From contig CAWBTC010000018.1 of NCBI GenBank assembly GCA_963791635.1, forward strand, positions 372,001 through 436,000: a stretch of 64,000 nucleotides of DNA. Reading direction: 5' to 3'. Shown here one piece after another: positions 51,816 to 61,486 of the stretch (position 1 is its first letter; every line of letters starts with the position of its first letter). Source of the DNA: VFMC01 sp963791635 (GTDB lineage Bacteria; Actinomycetota; Acidimicrobiia; Acidimicrobiales; Ilumatobacteraceae). The notes beneath the pieces are model-generated. The model searched no databases. It was not told the origin of the DNA and worked only from the letters and a program-made list of their open reading frames with translations. The position numbers were made by a program, and so were the translations under genes.

Positions 51816-53050
51816 TGCTCGGCCTCCACGGCTGTGAGCGTGCGGGCGATGATGTCGCGCTGCACGACGCTGCCGCCGATGCGGTGCAGGGTCGGCAGTA
51901 CCGATCTCAACACGCTCGCGCCACGGTTGAGGTCGCGTTCACCGACGGCACGGATTCCAGCCACGAGTGGCACCACGGTCTCGCGGAACGTGGTGTCGTT
52001 GTAGGACACGCCGGTGGCGTGCGACACGGCGACCCCGGCCCAGAACGAACCGGCCGCCGGATGGTCGCCCGCCGCGGCGAAGGCGAGCGCTGCATGCATG
52101 TCGAGGAAGCCGCACGTGTGCCGCTGCTGGTTGGTCGACCACCGGTCGGCGAGCACGCTCCAACGCGAAGCAGTGTCGACCGTGTCGGAGCTGGCGAGGT
52201 CGAATCTCCACAGCAGTGAGGTGGCGTCCGACAGACCGAAGGCCGTCGTGGACAGCAGATGGTCGTCGAAGACCGTGAGCGCGCCCGCGAGGTCACCGCT
52301 GGCCAGCAACCGCAGCCCGAGGTGCCACCACACGTGGTTGCTCAGCAGTGTCTGCTCCTGCCAACTCGACGAGGAGGGCACGAGGAGCTCGATCGCGTCA
52401 TCGTGGCGGTCGGTGCTCTCGTACACGTGAGCCAAGGCGTGCCGAGCCCACAGGTCGTCGGGATCTGCGTCGAGTGCGATCCTGCCGTGCTCGACGGCCT
52501 CGTCGTAGCGCGCTACTTCTTCCAGCGAGAACGACAGCAGCCCGTGCGTCAACCCGTGCTCACGAGCACCGACCGGCCATGCCGCGGCAGCTCTCTCGGC
52601 AGACGGCAGCCGCACGGTGTCGTCACCGATGTGCAGGCACACGTCGTGGGTGAAACGAAACGCGGCGAAGTCGTCGGGGTGATCGAGGGTGATCGCATCC
52701 CATGCCGTCGCTGCCGCGAGGAACTCGCCCGCGTGCAGCGAGAGCGCGGCGGCGACGTGTCGTTGCTCGCGAGCATCGCCTCGAGCAGATCGTTGGTGCA
52801 GCCGAGCCACGTCGCCTGCGACCGCCGGATCGGCCGGGTCGACTCCGCCGAGCAGCCGATACGTCAGGGTGAACACCGACCCCATCACGAATGCAGGGTC
52901 GGCCTCGTTCACCGGATCGAGGGTCGCCACCGGGTCGCCACGGAAGTGGGTCATCTGGTCGAACGCAGACCACCACGCATGGCGCGATGCATCGTCGGCG
53001 GCGCTCACCCGTGGACCGAACACGCCGTTCACTCGATCGTCGTCGGCCAC
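51812..53050 (-). CDS. Tetratricopeptide repeat protein 38-like (TTC38 family)
   Basis: About 412 residues from GTG 53050. FVMGSVFTLTYRLLGG, GLLSFSLEEVARYDEAVEHGRIALDADPDDLWARHALAHVYEST and HTCGFLDMHAALAFAAAGDHPAA are TPR-type helix pairs, as in the TTC38 family of unknown function. TATCAT ends 7 nt before the GTG as a possible leaderless -10. The gene leads an operon with the broken P450 and the acyl-CoA dehydrogenase, and diverges from the next P450. Confidence 0.75.
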   Translation of the reverse strand: MADDDRVNGVFGPRVSAADDASRHAWWSAFDQMTHFRGDPVATLDPVNEADPAFVMGSVFTLTYRLLGGVDPADPAVAGDVARLHQRSARGDAREQRHVAAALSLHAGEFLAAATAWDAITLDHPDDFAAFRFTHDVCLHIGDDTVRLPSAERAAAAWPVGAREHGLTHGLLSFSLEEVARYDEAVEHGRIALDADPDDLWARHALAHVYESTDRHDDAIELLVPSSSSWQEQTLLSNHVWWHLGLRLLASGDLAGALTVFDDHLLSTTAFGLSDATSLLWRFDLASSDTVDTASRWSVLADRWSTNQQRHTCGFLDMHAALAFAAAGDHPAAGSFWAGVAVSHATGVSYNDTTFRETVVPLVAGIRAVGERDLNRGASVLRSVLPTLHRIGGSVVQRDIIARTLTAVEAEQ

Positions 53051-53057
53051 GGCGTAG

Positions 53058-53063
53058 ATGATA
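53058..53063 (-). promoter_or_regulatory. Candidate -10 element of the TTC38-like gene
   Basis: On the minus strand TATCAT lies 7 nt before the GTG start at 53050, in a small AT-rich patch between two divergent genes. The spacing implies a leaderless transcript. Confidence 0.4.
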
Positions 53064-53144
53064 TTTGATACTTGGTAGCGTCGCCTCCGCCGGCACGAAG
53101 TGGCAACTGGGCACGACCGGGCACGACTGGGAACAGGGGGATCG

Positions 53145-54302
53145 ATGGGCGACACGGCGAGAGGACCGGCCTTCGACTTCGACTTCCACGGCTCGGCGCT
53201 CGACACGATCTTCGACGACTACGAGATCATGCACCGCGAGTGCCCGGTGGCGTGGAGCGACCACTACGGCGGGTTCTGGACGCTCACCCGATACCGCGAC
53301 GTCCACGCCGCCGAGCACGACTGGGACACCTTCTCCGTGGCCCCGTCGATGATCCTCCCGTCGTTCGGCACCGATCGGCCGCTCATCCCGCTCGACATCG
53401 ACCCGCCGGCTCTCACGCCCTACCGCCAGATCCTGCTGCCGTTCTTCACGCCCCAGAAGATGGACGCACTGCTCCCCCGTACCCACGAGCTCGCCTGCCG
53501 ACTGCTCGACGAGGTCGAGGGCCAGGATGTGTTCGACGCAGCCCCGTACTGCCGGATGCTCCCGGCAATGGTGTTCGGCGAGTACTGCGGGTTCCCGATG
53601 GAGGATGCTGCACAGTTCGACGCGTGGGTCGACGACATCGTGTTCGCCCGCACCGACGACGAGACGGTTGCCCGCCAGGCTGCCGCCGACGTCTACCAGT
53701 ACTTCCGAGACCTGATCGCGCACAGGCGCCGCGATCCCGGCCCCGATGTCATCTCGGCGCTCCTGGGTGCCGACCACGCCGGCCGACCGTTGAACGACGA
53801 CGAGATGCTCGACATCTGCTACCTCTTGTTCGTCGCCGGGCTCGAGACCACTGCCGGCACCATCCGGGCAGGCCTGTGGTACCTCGGCCAGCACCCCGGC
53901 GAGCTTGCTCGGATCGCCGACGACATCACCAGGGTGCCGGCCGCGACCGAGGAGTTCCTCCGTGCGCTGTCGCCGGTGCAGGCCATGGCCCGCACGCTCA
54001 AGCGCGACACCGTCATCGACGGCATCGAGATGAAGGCCGGAGAGCGGGTGGTGCTCGCGTTCGGCGCCGCCAATCGCGATCCCGAGCGCTTCGAATGCCC
54101 GTACGAGGTTCGGCTCGACCGCGAGTCGAACCCGCACACCGCGTTCGGTGCCGGCGCGCACCGCTGTCTCGGCAGCAACCTGGCTCGCCGCGAGGTGAAC
54201 GTGGCCTTGGAGGAGATGATCCTGCGCCACCCGCGTTTCGAGCTCGCCGAACCGGCACCGTGGCACGGCATCGGTCCGCTGCTGCTTCGGCCGATGCACT
54301 GA
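53145..54302 (+). CDS. Cytochrome P450
   Basis: About 385 residues. FVAGLETTAGTIRAGL (I-helix), EEFLRAL (ExxR), MARTLKRDTVIDG and FGAGAHRCLGSNLARREV (heme Cys) are complete. ATG 53145 follows GGGGGATCG, a good ribosome binding site; ATG 53100 is an alternative. Partner ferredoxin genes are absent nearby. It leads a row with the alcohol dehydrogenase, glutamine-synthetase-like and second P450 genes, all on the plus strand. Confidence 0.9.
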   Translation: MGDTARGPAFDFDFHGSALDTIFDDYEIMHRECPVAWSDHYGGFWTLTRYRDVHAAEHDWDTFSVAPSMILPSFGTDRPLIPLDIDPPALTPYRQILLPFFTPQKMDALLPRTHELACRLLDEVEGQDVFDAAPYCRMLPAMVFGEYCGFPMEDAAQFDAWVDDIVFARTDDETVARQAAADVYQYFRDLIAHRRRDPGPDVISALLGADHAGRPLNDDEMLDICYLLFVAGLETTAGTIRAGLWYLGQHPGELARIADDITRVPAATEEFLRALSPVQAMARTLKRDTVIDGIEMKAGERVVLAFGAANRDPERFECPYEVRLDRESNPHTAFGAGAHRCLGSNLARREVNVALEEMILRHPRFELAEPAPWHGIGPLLLRPMH

Positions 54303-54375
54303 AATCGATCAACGACACCGTGACACCCACCCTGATCTCCCCGTTCCCGTCTCACCGCCACTGGAGGCATCCCCG

Positions 54376-55335
54376 ATGAAGGCAGTCGAGCTGCAGGCGT
54401 TCAACAGTCCGCTCGTGGTGGTCGAGCGCGCGACGCCCGTGATCGGCGAGGGCGAGGAGCTGATCGACGTCACTGCGTGCGGCGTGTGTCACTCCGACAT
54501 CCACGTGGCCGATGGTCTGTTCGGGAGCCCGCTGCCGCTCATCCCCGGTCACGAGGTCACGGGCGTGCATCACCAGCTCGGCCCGGTGATGGTCTATGCA
54601 CCGTGGGGCTGCCGTCAGTGTTGGATCTGCGCGACCGGTCACGAGATGATCTGTCCCGACGGCGCCGAGGCCGGCCTGTTCAAGGACGGCGGCTACGCCG
54701 AACGGATGCGGGTCACCCATCGCGACTACCTGCAGCCGATCGGCGACCTCGACCCGATCGCAACGGCACCGCTGGCATGCGGCGGACTCACCGCGTTCCG
54801 CGCCACCAAGCACGCGCTCGAGACGCTGCGTCGTCGCGGACCTGCAGCACGAGCGCTGGTGATCGGCGCGGGCGGCCTCGGCCAGTTCGGCATCCAGTAC
54901 CTGAAGATGATGAGCGACGCCGACGTCTGGGTGGCAGACCCGGCGCCCGCCAAGCAGCAACGAGCGCTCGAGCTCGGCGCCAGCCACGCGACGAGTGCCG
55001 ACGAGCTCGACGGCAGGTTCGATGCGATCATCGACTTCGTCGGTGCCCAGCCGACGCTCGAGTCCGCCGTGCAGCGCGTGAATCGTCGCGGCATCGTGAT
55101 CGCGGTCGGTCTCTACGGTGGACGCGTGCCGTTCGGTGTCGGGGCGGTGCCGCACGAAGCGCAGTTCATGTCGAGCATCTGGGGCACGGTGGCCGAGCTC
55201 GGCGAGCTGATCGCATTCGCCCACCACCACCCCATCCAGTACACGGTCGAGGTCATGCGCCTCGACGAGGCCGAACAGGCGCACCAACGTCTGCGCGCCG
55301 GTGAGGTAGCCGGCCGCATCGTGCTCGTGCCCTGA
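54376..55335 (+). CDS. Zinc-dependent alcohol dehydrogenase
   Basis: 319 residues, a medium-chain dehydrogenase/reductase. CGVCHSDIHVADG and GHEVTGV carry the catalytic zinc ligands, and CRQCWICATGHEMIC the structural-zinc cysteines. ALVIGAGGLGQFGIQYLK is the NAD(P)-binding motif. It follows the P450 by 74 bp and could oxidise the hydroxylated product. In genomes with mycofactocin such alcohol dehydrogenases sometimes use that cofactor; nothing here proves it. Confidence 0.88.
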   Translation: MKAVELQAFNSPLVVVERATPVIGEGEELIDVTACGVCHSDIHVADGLFGSPLPLIPGHEVTGVHHQLGPVMVYAPWGCRQCWICATGHEMICPDGAEAGLFKDGGYAERMRVTHRDYLQPIGDLDPIATAPLACGGLTAFRATKHALETLRRRGPAARALVIGAGGLGQFGIQYLKMMSDADVWVADPAPAKQQRALELGASHATSADELDGRFDAIIDFVGAQPTLESAVQRVNRRGIVIAVGLYGGRVPFGVGAVPHEAQFMSSIWGTVAELGELIAFAHHHPIQYTVEVMRLDEAEQAHQRLRAGEVAGRIVLVP

Positions 55336-55402
55336 CCTTGCCTGCCCTGACCTCTCTTCGCAGCACCATCTTCGAACCCAAAGACCTGAACCAAGGAGCC
55401 GG

Positions 55403-56746
55403 ATGTCCTCCCCACGCCTCGACGAGATCGCCGCCCTCATCTTCGAAAACGGCGTCCACACGGTGGAACTCGCGACGATCGACACCTACGGACACCTCCG
55501 TGGCAAACGCGTGCCCGCCGGCCGCTTCGTTCGCACCGTCGCCGAGCACGGCGCCCACATCGCCGACGCCATCTACGTGATGGACGTGCAGTGTGAGATC
55601 GTCGACAGTCCACTCATCAACATGGGTACCGGATTCCTCGACATGCACCTCGAGCCCGACCTGTCGACCTTCCGCCTCCTGAAGCACCGCGCCGGCTATG
55701 CGACGGTGATGTCCAACAGCATCGACCACGAGCACAAACCACACCCGCTCGACCCGCGCAACGTGCTCCAGGCCCAAGTCGATCGTGTCCGCTCCCTCGG
55801 CTACGACGCGATCGCCGCGACCGAGCTCGAGTGCTACATCTGTCGCGAGGACTGGACCCCGGCGCAATCGAACGTGCAGTACTCGTCGCTGATCGACAAC
55901 TTCCCACTCGAGCGTTGCGTCGCCGACATGCGCGCGGCATTGCTCGACCTCGACATCCCGCTCGAGTCGTCGAACCCCGAGTACGGCCCCGGCCAGCTGG
56001 AGATCAACTTCGGCCCGGCCGACCCCATGCGCACCGCCGACAACACGATCCTGTTCAAGGCAACGGTGAAAGAGATCGCCCGCGAGCACGGCATGCGGGC
56101 GACGTTCATGCCGAAGCCGTACGCGGGCCAGTCGGGCAACGGGATGCATGTGCACACGAGCCTGTCGCAGGACGGCAAGAACGTGTTCGACCGTGGTGAC
56201 GGCCACCTGCTCAACGATGTCTTCCGTCATTGGGTAGGTGGTCTCATCCACCACGCCCGCTCGATCAGTCTGATGGGCATCCCGATGGGCAACGGCTACA
56301 AGCGGGTGCGGGCGTACACGTTCTGCCCCACGCACGCCCACTGGGGTGGCGACAACCGGAGCGTGTTGTGCCGCTGCACGGTGGGCCAGGGTCACGCCAA
56401 CCGGGTCGAGTTCCGCGGCGCCGGCGCCGACGCAAACCCGTATCTGATCATCGCCGCCCTGCTCGCCTCCGGCGCCGACGGCCTCGAACGCCGGCTCGAT
56501 CCCGGCCCGCAGGCAATCGGTGACCAGTACGAGGACCCGGGCGCCCATCCGCTGCTGCCCACCACCTTCGCCGAGGGTCTCGCGGCCTTCGCCGGGAGCT
56601 GGCTCGCCGCAGCGCTCGGTGAGGAGTTCGGTGTGAACTTCCTCGCGCTCGCCACGAACGAGCTCGCCCTCTACGAGGCGAACGCCGCCGGCGATGTCGA
56701 TGACGTCACCGAGTGGGAGTTCGCCCGCTACGTCGAGTTCTCCTGA
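55403..56746 (+). CDS. Glutamine synthetase family protein (gamma-glutamyl ligase type)
   Basis: 447 residues. ELECYICRED, EYGPGQLEINFGPADP, GMHVHTSLSQDGKNVF and RVEFRGAGADANPYL are the catalytic-domain motifs of the GS fold. The sequence is closer to the GlnA-like gamma-glutamylation enzymes (amines, anilines) than to housekeeping GS, judging by the TYGHLRGKRVPA opening. It may capture or activate an amine from the P450/alcohol dehydrogenase pathway. AACCAAGGAGCCGG upstream is the ribosome binding site. Confidence 0.8.
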   Translation: MSSPRLDEIAALIFENGVHTVELATIDTYGHLRGKRVPAGRFVRTVAEHGAHIADAIYVMDVQCEIVDSPLINMGTGFLDMHLEPDLSTFRLLKHRAGYATVMSNSIDHEHKPHPLDPRNVLQAQVDRVRSLGYDAIAATELECYICREDWTPAQSNVQYSSLIDNFPLERCVADMRAALLDLDIPLESSNPEYGPGQLEINFGPADPMRTADNTILFKATVKEIAREHGMRATFMPKPYAGQSGNGMHVHTSLSQDGKNVFDRGDGHLLNDVFRHWVGGLIHHARSISLMGIPMGNGYKRVRAYTFCPTHAHWGGDNRSVLCRCTVGQGHANRVEFRGAGADANPYLIIAALLASGADGLERRLDPGPQAIGDQYEDPGAHPLLPTTFAEGLAAFAGSWLAAALGEEFGVNFLALATNELALYEANAAGDVDDVTEWEFARYVEFS

Positions 56747-56763
56747 GCAGGAACGAGCGGACC

Positions 56764-58008
56764 ATGGTCGACATCGCGAGCCCCGAGATCTACGAGCGGA
56801 CGGGCATCCCGCACGACGAGTTCGCACGGCTGCGACGCGACGAGCCCGTGGTGTGGCACGACTGGGACTGTTCGCGGGGTGGGTTCTGGGCGGTCACCAC
56901 TCGCCACGACGTCACGACGGTCACCCGAGACTGGCACACGTACACCTCGGCCGAGTTCACCAACCTGTTCGAGCTGAGCCCCGAGGCGAAGGCCGCTCGC
57001 AGATCGCTGATCGATACCGACGGTCACGAACACACTCGTCTGCGTCGGCTGGTCACGCCGCCGTTCACGATGCGTCGAACCGCCGACTACGACGACGTTG
57101 CCCGCCGCATCACGAACGGTCTCCTCGACGCACTGCTCGAGTCGGGCGCCGATGGCAGCCCGGTCGACGTGGTGAAGATGCTGTCGGAGCCACTCCCGAT
57201 CCAGGTGATCGTCAACATCCTCGGCGTCCCTGCAGCTGATGCCGACTTCATGGTCGAGCTGTCGAATCAGTTGGTGGAAGGCACCTCGCACCGCGAGATC
57301 GACCCTCATGCCTACGGCAACACCACGCCGCTCGAGTTGCTGCCGTTCAACAGCCCTGCCTCGCATGCGTTGTTCGAGTATGGCCGCGAGCTCCACGCCG
57401 AGCGCTCGAAGTGCCCCGCCGACGACCTCGTCAGCAAGCTGGTGGCAGCCGAGATCGACGGCGACCGGTTGACCGATCAAGAGTTCTGCAACTTCTTCCA
57501 ACTCCTCGTGTTCGCGGGCAACGAGACCACGCGCACGGCGATCTCACAGGGCATCCACCACCTCATGCATCGCCCCGACCAGCAGGAGCGGCTGCACGCC
57601 GATCCGTCCCTGATCCCCCGTGCGGTCGAAGAGATCATCCGCTGCGGCGTACCGGTGCTGCACATGCGTCGCACCGCCACCGCCGACGCCCAGCTCCGCG
57701 ACAAGCAGGTGCGCAAAGGCGACTGGGTGGTGCTCTGGTACGCATCGTCGAACTTCGACGAGTTGGTGTGGCCCGACTCACAGGTGTTCGACGTCGGCCG
57801 CGCCCCGAAGCCCGACCACACGTCGTTCGGCGCGTTCGGCCCGCATCACTGCCTGGGTGCGCCACTGGCGCGCCTGGAGTTGCGGCTGATGCTCGAGGAG
57901 ATCGTCCGCCGAGGCGTCCGATTCGCACCTGCCGGAGAACCGGTGCGCGTGGCCAGCAACTTCGTACATGGCATGCTCCACCTCCCTGCGACCGTCACCT
58001 CGGGCTGA
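56764..58008 (+). CDS. Cytochrome P450
   Basis: 414 residues. FAGNETTRTAISQGIHHLMH (I-helix), EEIIRCG (ExxR), MRRTATADAQLRDKQV and FGPHHCLGAPLARLE (heme Cys) are intact. It shares DPHAYGNTTPLELLPFNSPASHALFEYGRE with the broken P450 at 50.6-51.8 kb, so a local duplication is likely. It is 17 bp after the glutamine-synthetase-like gene. ATG 56764 begins the typical P450 N-terminus, MVDIASPEIYERTGIPHDEF. Confidence 0.9.
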   Translation: MVDIASPEIYERTGIPHDEFARLRRDEPVVWHDWDCSRGGFWAVTTRHDVTTVTRDWHTYTSAEFTNLFELSPEAKAARRSLIDTDGHEHTRLRRLVTPPFTMRRTADYDDVARRITNGLLDALLESGADGSPVDVVKMLSEPLPIQVIVNILGVPAADADFMVELSNQLVEGTSHREIDPHAYGNTTPLELLPFNSPASHALFEYGRELHAERSKCPADDLVSKLVAAEIDGDRLTDQEFCNFFQLLVFAGNETTRTAISQGIHHLMHRPDQQERLHADPSLIPRAVEEIIRCGVPVLHMRRTATADAQLRDKQVRKGDWVVLWYASSNFDELVWPDSQVFDVGRAPKPDHTSFGAFGPHHCLGAPLARLELRLMLEEIVRRGVRFAPAGEPVRVASNFVHGMLHLPATVTSG

Positions 58009-58123
58009 TCGTCCACCGACGAGTCGCTCCGCCTGCCGACGCCACCGGTCAGGATGGGTCGAAGGACCCAACTTCGCACGCGCGTTGGATTCGGACAGCG
58101 AGCCGATGCCTAGCATCAGCTCC

Positions 58124-59017
58124 ATGAGCCAGAACACTGAGATGTTGGAACGAGTCTGCTCCGGCGCCGGATTCATCGCAGCACTCGATCAGAGCGGCGG
58201 CAGCACGCCGAAAGCACTTCGCCTCTACGGCGTGGAAGAGAGCGAGTACTCGACCGAGGAAGAGATGTTCGACCTCATGCACGCGATGCGCTCGCGAATC
58301 GTCACCAGTCCTGCCTTCACCGGCGAGCGCGTGCTCGGTGCGATCCTGTTCGAGATGACGATGGATCGTCAGATCGAGGGCATGGGGTCGGCCGAGTACC
58401 TGTGGAACGTGAAGCGGGTCGTGCCGTTCTTGAAGGTCGACAAAGGTCTGGCCGACGAGGTCGACGGCGTGCAGCTGATGAAGTCGATGCCGGAGCTCGA
58501 TGCGCTCTGCGAGCGAGCCGTCGCCGCCGGCGTGTTCGGCACGAAGATGCGCTCGGTGATCCTGCATGCCAACGCAGCCGGCATCGATGCAATCGTGGCC
58601 CAGCAGTTCGAGGTGGGCAAGCAGATCCTCGGTCACGGCCTCGTGCCGATCATCGAGCCCGAGGTCGACATCCACAGCACCACCAAGGCCGAAGCGGAAG
58701 CGCTGTTGCAGCAGTCGATCCTCACCCAGTTGGACGACCTGGACGCGGATCAGCGCGTGATGCTGAAGCTCACCCTGCCCGCCGTCGACGACTTCTACCT
58801 GCCACTGCTGCAGCACTCGAAGGTGCTCCGCGTGGTGGCCCTGTCGGGTGGGTACAGCCGCGACGACGCCAACGCGAAGCTGTCGCGCAACCACGGGATC
58901 ATCGCGAGCTTCTCGCGGGCGCTCACCGAGGGCCTCACGGCGCAGATGAGCGACGCTGAGTTCGATGCTGCCATCGACATCGCGATCGCCGGCATCTTCG
59001 CCGCCTCGAACACCTGA
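58124..59017 (+). CDS. Class I fructose-bisphosphate aldolase
   Basis: 297 residues, the short class I aldolase. ALDQSGGSTPKAL, VKRVVPFLKVDKGL, GLVPIIEPEVDIHS and MLKLTLPAVDDFYLPL carry the Schiff-base lysine region. It splits fructose 1,6-bisphosphate in glycolysis. TAGCAT lies 7 nt before ATG 58124, suggesting a leaderless start; ATG 58106 is longer but has no such element. Confidence 0.9.
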   Translation: MSQNTEMLERVCSGAGFIAALDQSGGSTPKALRLYGVEESEYSTEEEMFDLMHAMRSRIVTSPAFTGERVLGAILFEMTMDRQIEGMGSAEYLWNVKRVVPFLKVDKGLADEVDGVQLMKSMPELDALCERAVAAGVFGTKMRSVILHANAAGIDAIVAQQFEVGKQILGHGLVPIIEPEVDIHSTTKAEAEALLQQSILTQLDDLDADQRVMLKLTLPAVDDFYLPLLQHSKVLRVVALSGGYSRDDANAKLSRNHGIIASFSRALTEGLTAQMSDAEFDAAIDIAIAGIFAASNT

Positions 59018-59087
59018 GACCGAGGGCGACCCGCTGCTGGCGTGACCGTGGTCTCGGTGTGACCGTCGTGTCGGTGCGATCGACAGG

Positions 59088-60002
59088 TCAGGCCGCGATT
59101 TCGGCGACTCGCCCCGCAGCACAGCACCGACGGTCGGCCACCGAGCAGCAGGCCTCCACCAGCGCCGGCACGAACACCTGGGCGTCGTAGCAGGCGGCGT
59201 GCCCTGCATTGATCGGGTGGACAGTCGCCCCGGCGATCGTCGCAGCCATCGCCGCTTGCCGTGCGACCGGCACCACCTCGTCATCGAGGGTCGTGACGAC
59301 CGCAGTCGGCACGTCGACCGAGCCGAGCCATGCTCGGGAGTCGAACCGCCCCAACTCCCGGCCTGCCTCGAGGACTGCGAGCCAGTCGTGACGCGCGATC
59401 TGCTCGAGTGCCCACGCACCCGGCAGCCGGGTACGTGCCTTTGCCGCTGCCAGCCCTTGGAGCACCTTGCGCACCACTCCCCGGAGGCGCCGGTGCTTCG
59501 ACATGGTCGCCAGGCGATCGAGCATCGAGAACATCGCCTGGTCGCGGGATGTCTCGTTGAAGTTCTGCGACGTGGCGCACAGCACCAGCCCGCACACGAG
59601 ATGGCGATGGCGGTGCCAGGTGAGCTGGGCGATCGGCCCGCCCATCGAGTAGCCGGCCAGGATCACGCGGTCGAGGTGGAGGGCTTCGATCAACGCAGCC
59701 ACGTCGTCGGCGCAGTCGGCGAGCGAGAACGCGCTGTCCGAACGAAGGCCTCGGCCGTGCCCCCGGTGGTCGACCGCGACCACCCGGAAGTGCCGAGCGA
59801 GCGACTCGAAGCTGTGGTGCCAGTTGAGGTCTGCGGTCGCCGTCCACCCGTGGAGGAGCAGCACGGTGGCCGCTCCCACAGGTCCGGGCAGTTCCCGAAC
59901 GAAGGTGTCGCCGCGGCCCGGGAGCTGCACCCGCCGCCCGGTCGGCAGCATCGGGGTGCTGTCGCTCGTGATCGACGTGCTGTGGTTGATCTGGTTGTTC
60001 AT
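59088..60002 (-). CDS. Alpha/beta hydrolase
   Basis: 304 residues. LLLHGWTATADLNWHHSF is the oxyanion-hole region, DHRGHGRG follows, and LAGYSMGGPIAQL holds the nucleophile Ser. DDEVVPV gives the acid and INAGHAACYDA the catalytic His. A cysteine-rich tail (EACCSVADRRCCAAGR) is odd. Substrate unknown. It converges on the aldolase gene and diverges from the acyl-CoA dehydrogenase. Confidence 0.85.
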   Translation of the reverse strand: MNNQINHSTSITSDSTPMLPTGRRVQLPGRGDTFVRELPGPVGAATVLLLHGWTATADLNWHHSFESLARHFRVVAVDHRGHGRGLRSDSAFSLADCADDVAALIEALHLDRVILAGYSMGGPIAQLTWHRHRHLVCGLVLCATSQNFNETSRDQAMFSMLDRLATMSKHRRLRGVVRKVLQGLAAAKARTRLPGAWALEQIARHDWLAVLEAGRELGRFDSRAWLGSVDVPTAVVTTLDDEVVPVARQAAMAATIAGATVHPINAGHAACYDAQVFVPALVEACCSVADRRCCAAGRVAEIAA

Positions 60003-60188
60003 GGCGACCCCCTCTCGTTCTGTGTCACCTGGTCGTAGTGATGACCGTACGGAGCCAGGAGTTCCGCGGCATCGGGGTCTTCCCCGTCCGCGGGGGGCAC
60101 AGGCAGGTCATCGAGGCTTCGTGAAAGAGGGCTCGGCTCTCTACGATCAGCTGCGGGCACGAGCGTGCTCGGGAGGCGAGGGACGGTC

Positions 60189-61424
60189 ATGTTCAAGTGG
60201 AGCGATGAGCACCAGATGGTCCGCGACGCGGTGAAGCGCTTCGTCGACGACGAGGTGCGTCCTCACGTCGACGAGCTCGAACACGGCGACCTGCCGCCCT
60301 ACGACATCCTCCGCAAGTTGCTCGCGACCTTCGGCATGGACGCGATGGCGCGAGATCGATTCAAGAAGCAGATCGAGCGCGAGCGGGCGTCGGCCGAAGC
60401 GGCCGCCCGTGGCGAAGAGCCGCCTGCGCGCACGGAGTCGGCGAGCGTCGACGGCGGCCTCTCGCTGATCCCGATCATCGAGCTGTGCCGCGTCTGCCCC
60501 GGCATGGTGACTGCGATGGGCGTGAGCATGGGCCTGACCTCAGCGGCGATCATGTCGAAGGGAACGATCGCGCAGAAGGAGCGGTGGGCACTCGACCTCC
60601 TCACGATGGACAAGATCGGTTCGTGGGCGATCACCGAGCCGGGATCCGGGAGCGACGCCTTCGGTTCGATGAAGGCGACTGCTCGCCGTGATGGCGACCA
60701 GTACGTGCTCAATGGTTCGAAGACGTTCATCACCAACGGCCCCTACGCCGACACGATCGTGTTCATCTGCAAGCTCGACGAGGGCAACGCGCCGGCCGAG
60801 CGCAAGGTCGTGAGCTTCGTGCTCGACCGGGGCATGCCAGGCCTCGTTCAATCGAAGCCGTTGCGCAAGATGGGCATGCACTCGTCCCCCACCGGAGAGC
60901 TGTTCCTCGACGACGTACGGGCGGGCATCGACCGGTTGATCGGTGAGACAGAGGACCTGCCGGCCGGCGGCCGTGACGGCGCAAAGGCGACGTTCCAACA
61001 AGAGCGCTCCGGAGTGGCAGCGATGGCGCTCGGGATCATCGAGGAATGCCTCCAGCTGAGCGTGCAGTACGCAAGGGACCGGGTGCAGTTCGGCAAGCCG
61101 ATCGGTGAGTTCCAGCTGATCCAGGACAAGCTCGCCAGGATGGAGGTGGCGCGGATGAACGTGCAGAACCTCGTCTTCCGCACGATGGAGATGGGGAGCG
61201 CTGGCGTGTCGATGGGCCTTGCCGAGGCGAGCGCGATGAAGCTCTACTCGGCCCGGGCCGCGACCGACGTGGCGCTCGAGGCGGTGCAGCTGTTCGGTGG
61301 CAACGGCTACATGAGCGAGTTCCGCGTGGAGCAACTCGCCCGAGACGCGAAGGTGCTGCAGATCTACGCCGGCACCGACGAGATCCAGATCACACACATC
61401 GCCAAGGACCTCCTCCGCCGCTGA
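60189..61424 (+). CDS. Acyl-CoA dehydrogenase
   Basis: 411 residues. SWAITEPGSGSDAFGSM, GSKTFITNGPYAD, RDRVQFGKPIGEFQLIQDKLARM and QLFGGNGYMSEFRVEQLARDAKVLQIYAGTDEIQ match the fatty acyl-CoA dehydrogenase family. The YAGTDEIQ motif again has no Glu at the classical position. ATG 60189 (MFKWSDEHQMVRDAVKRFV) fits the family start. The substrate is unknown. Confidence 0.88.
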   Translation: MFKWSDEHQMVRDAVKRFVDDEVRPHVDELEHGDLPPYDILRKLLATFGMDAMARDRFKKQIERERASAEAAARGEEPPARTESASVDGGLSLIPIIELCRVCPGMVTAMGVSMGLTSAAIMSKGTIAQKERWALDLLTMDKIGSWAITEPGSGSDAFGSMKATARRDGDQYVLNGSKTFITNGPYADTIVFICKLDEGNAPAERKVVSFVLDRGMPGLVQSKPLRKMGMHSSPTGELFLDDVRAGIDRLIGETEDLPAGGRDGAKATFQQERSGVAAMALGIIEECLQLSVQYARDRVQFGKPIGEFQLIQDKLARMEVARMNVQNLVFRTMEMGSAGVSMGLAEASAMKLYSARAATDVALEAVQLFGGNGYMSEFRVEQLARDAKVLQIYAGTDEIQITHIAKDLLRR

Positions 61425-61442
61425 CCACTCGCAGTCGCGAGC

Positions 61443-61486
61443 GATGCGGGTCAGATGCGGGTCAGATGCGGGTCAGATGCGGGTCA
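61443..61486. repeat. 11-bp tandem repeat GATGCGGGTCA, four perfect copies
   Basis: Copies occupy 61443-61453, 61454-61464, 61465-61475 and 61476-61486, between the stops of two convergent genes. The last copy overlaps the DUF1345 stop codon. Confidence 0.9.
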
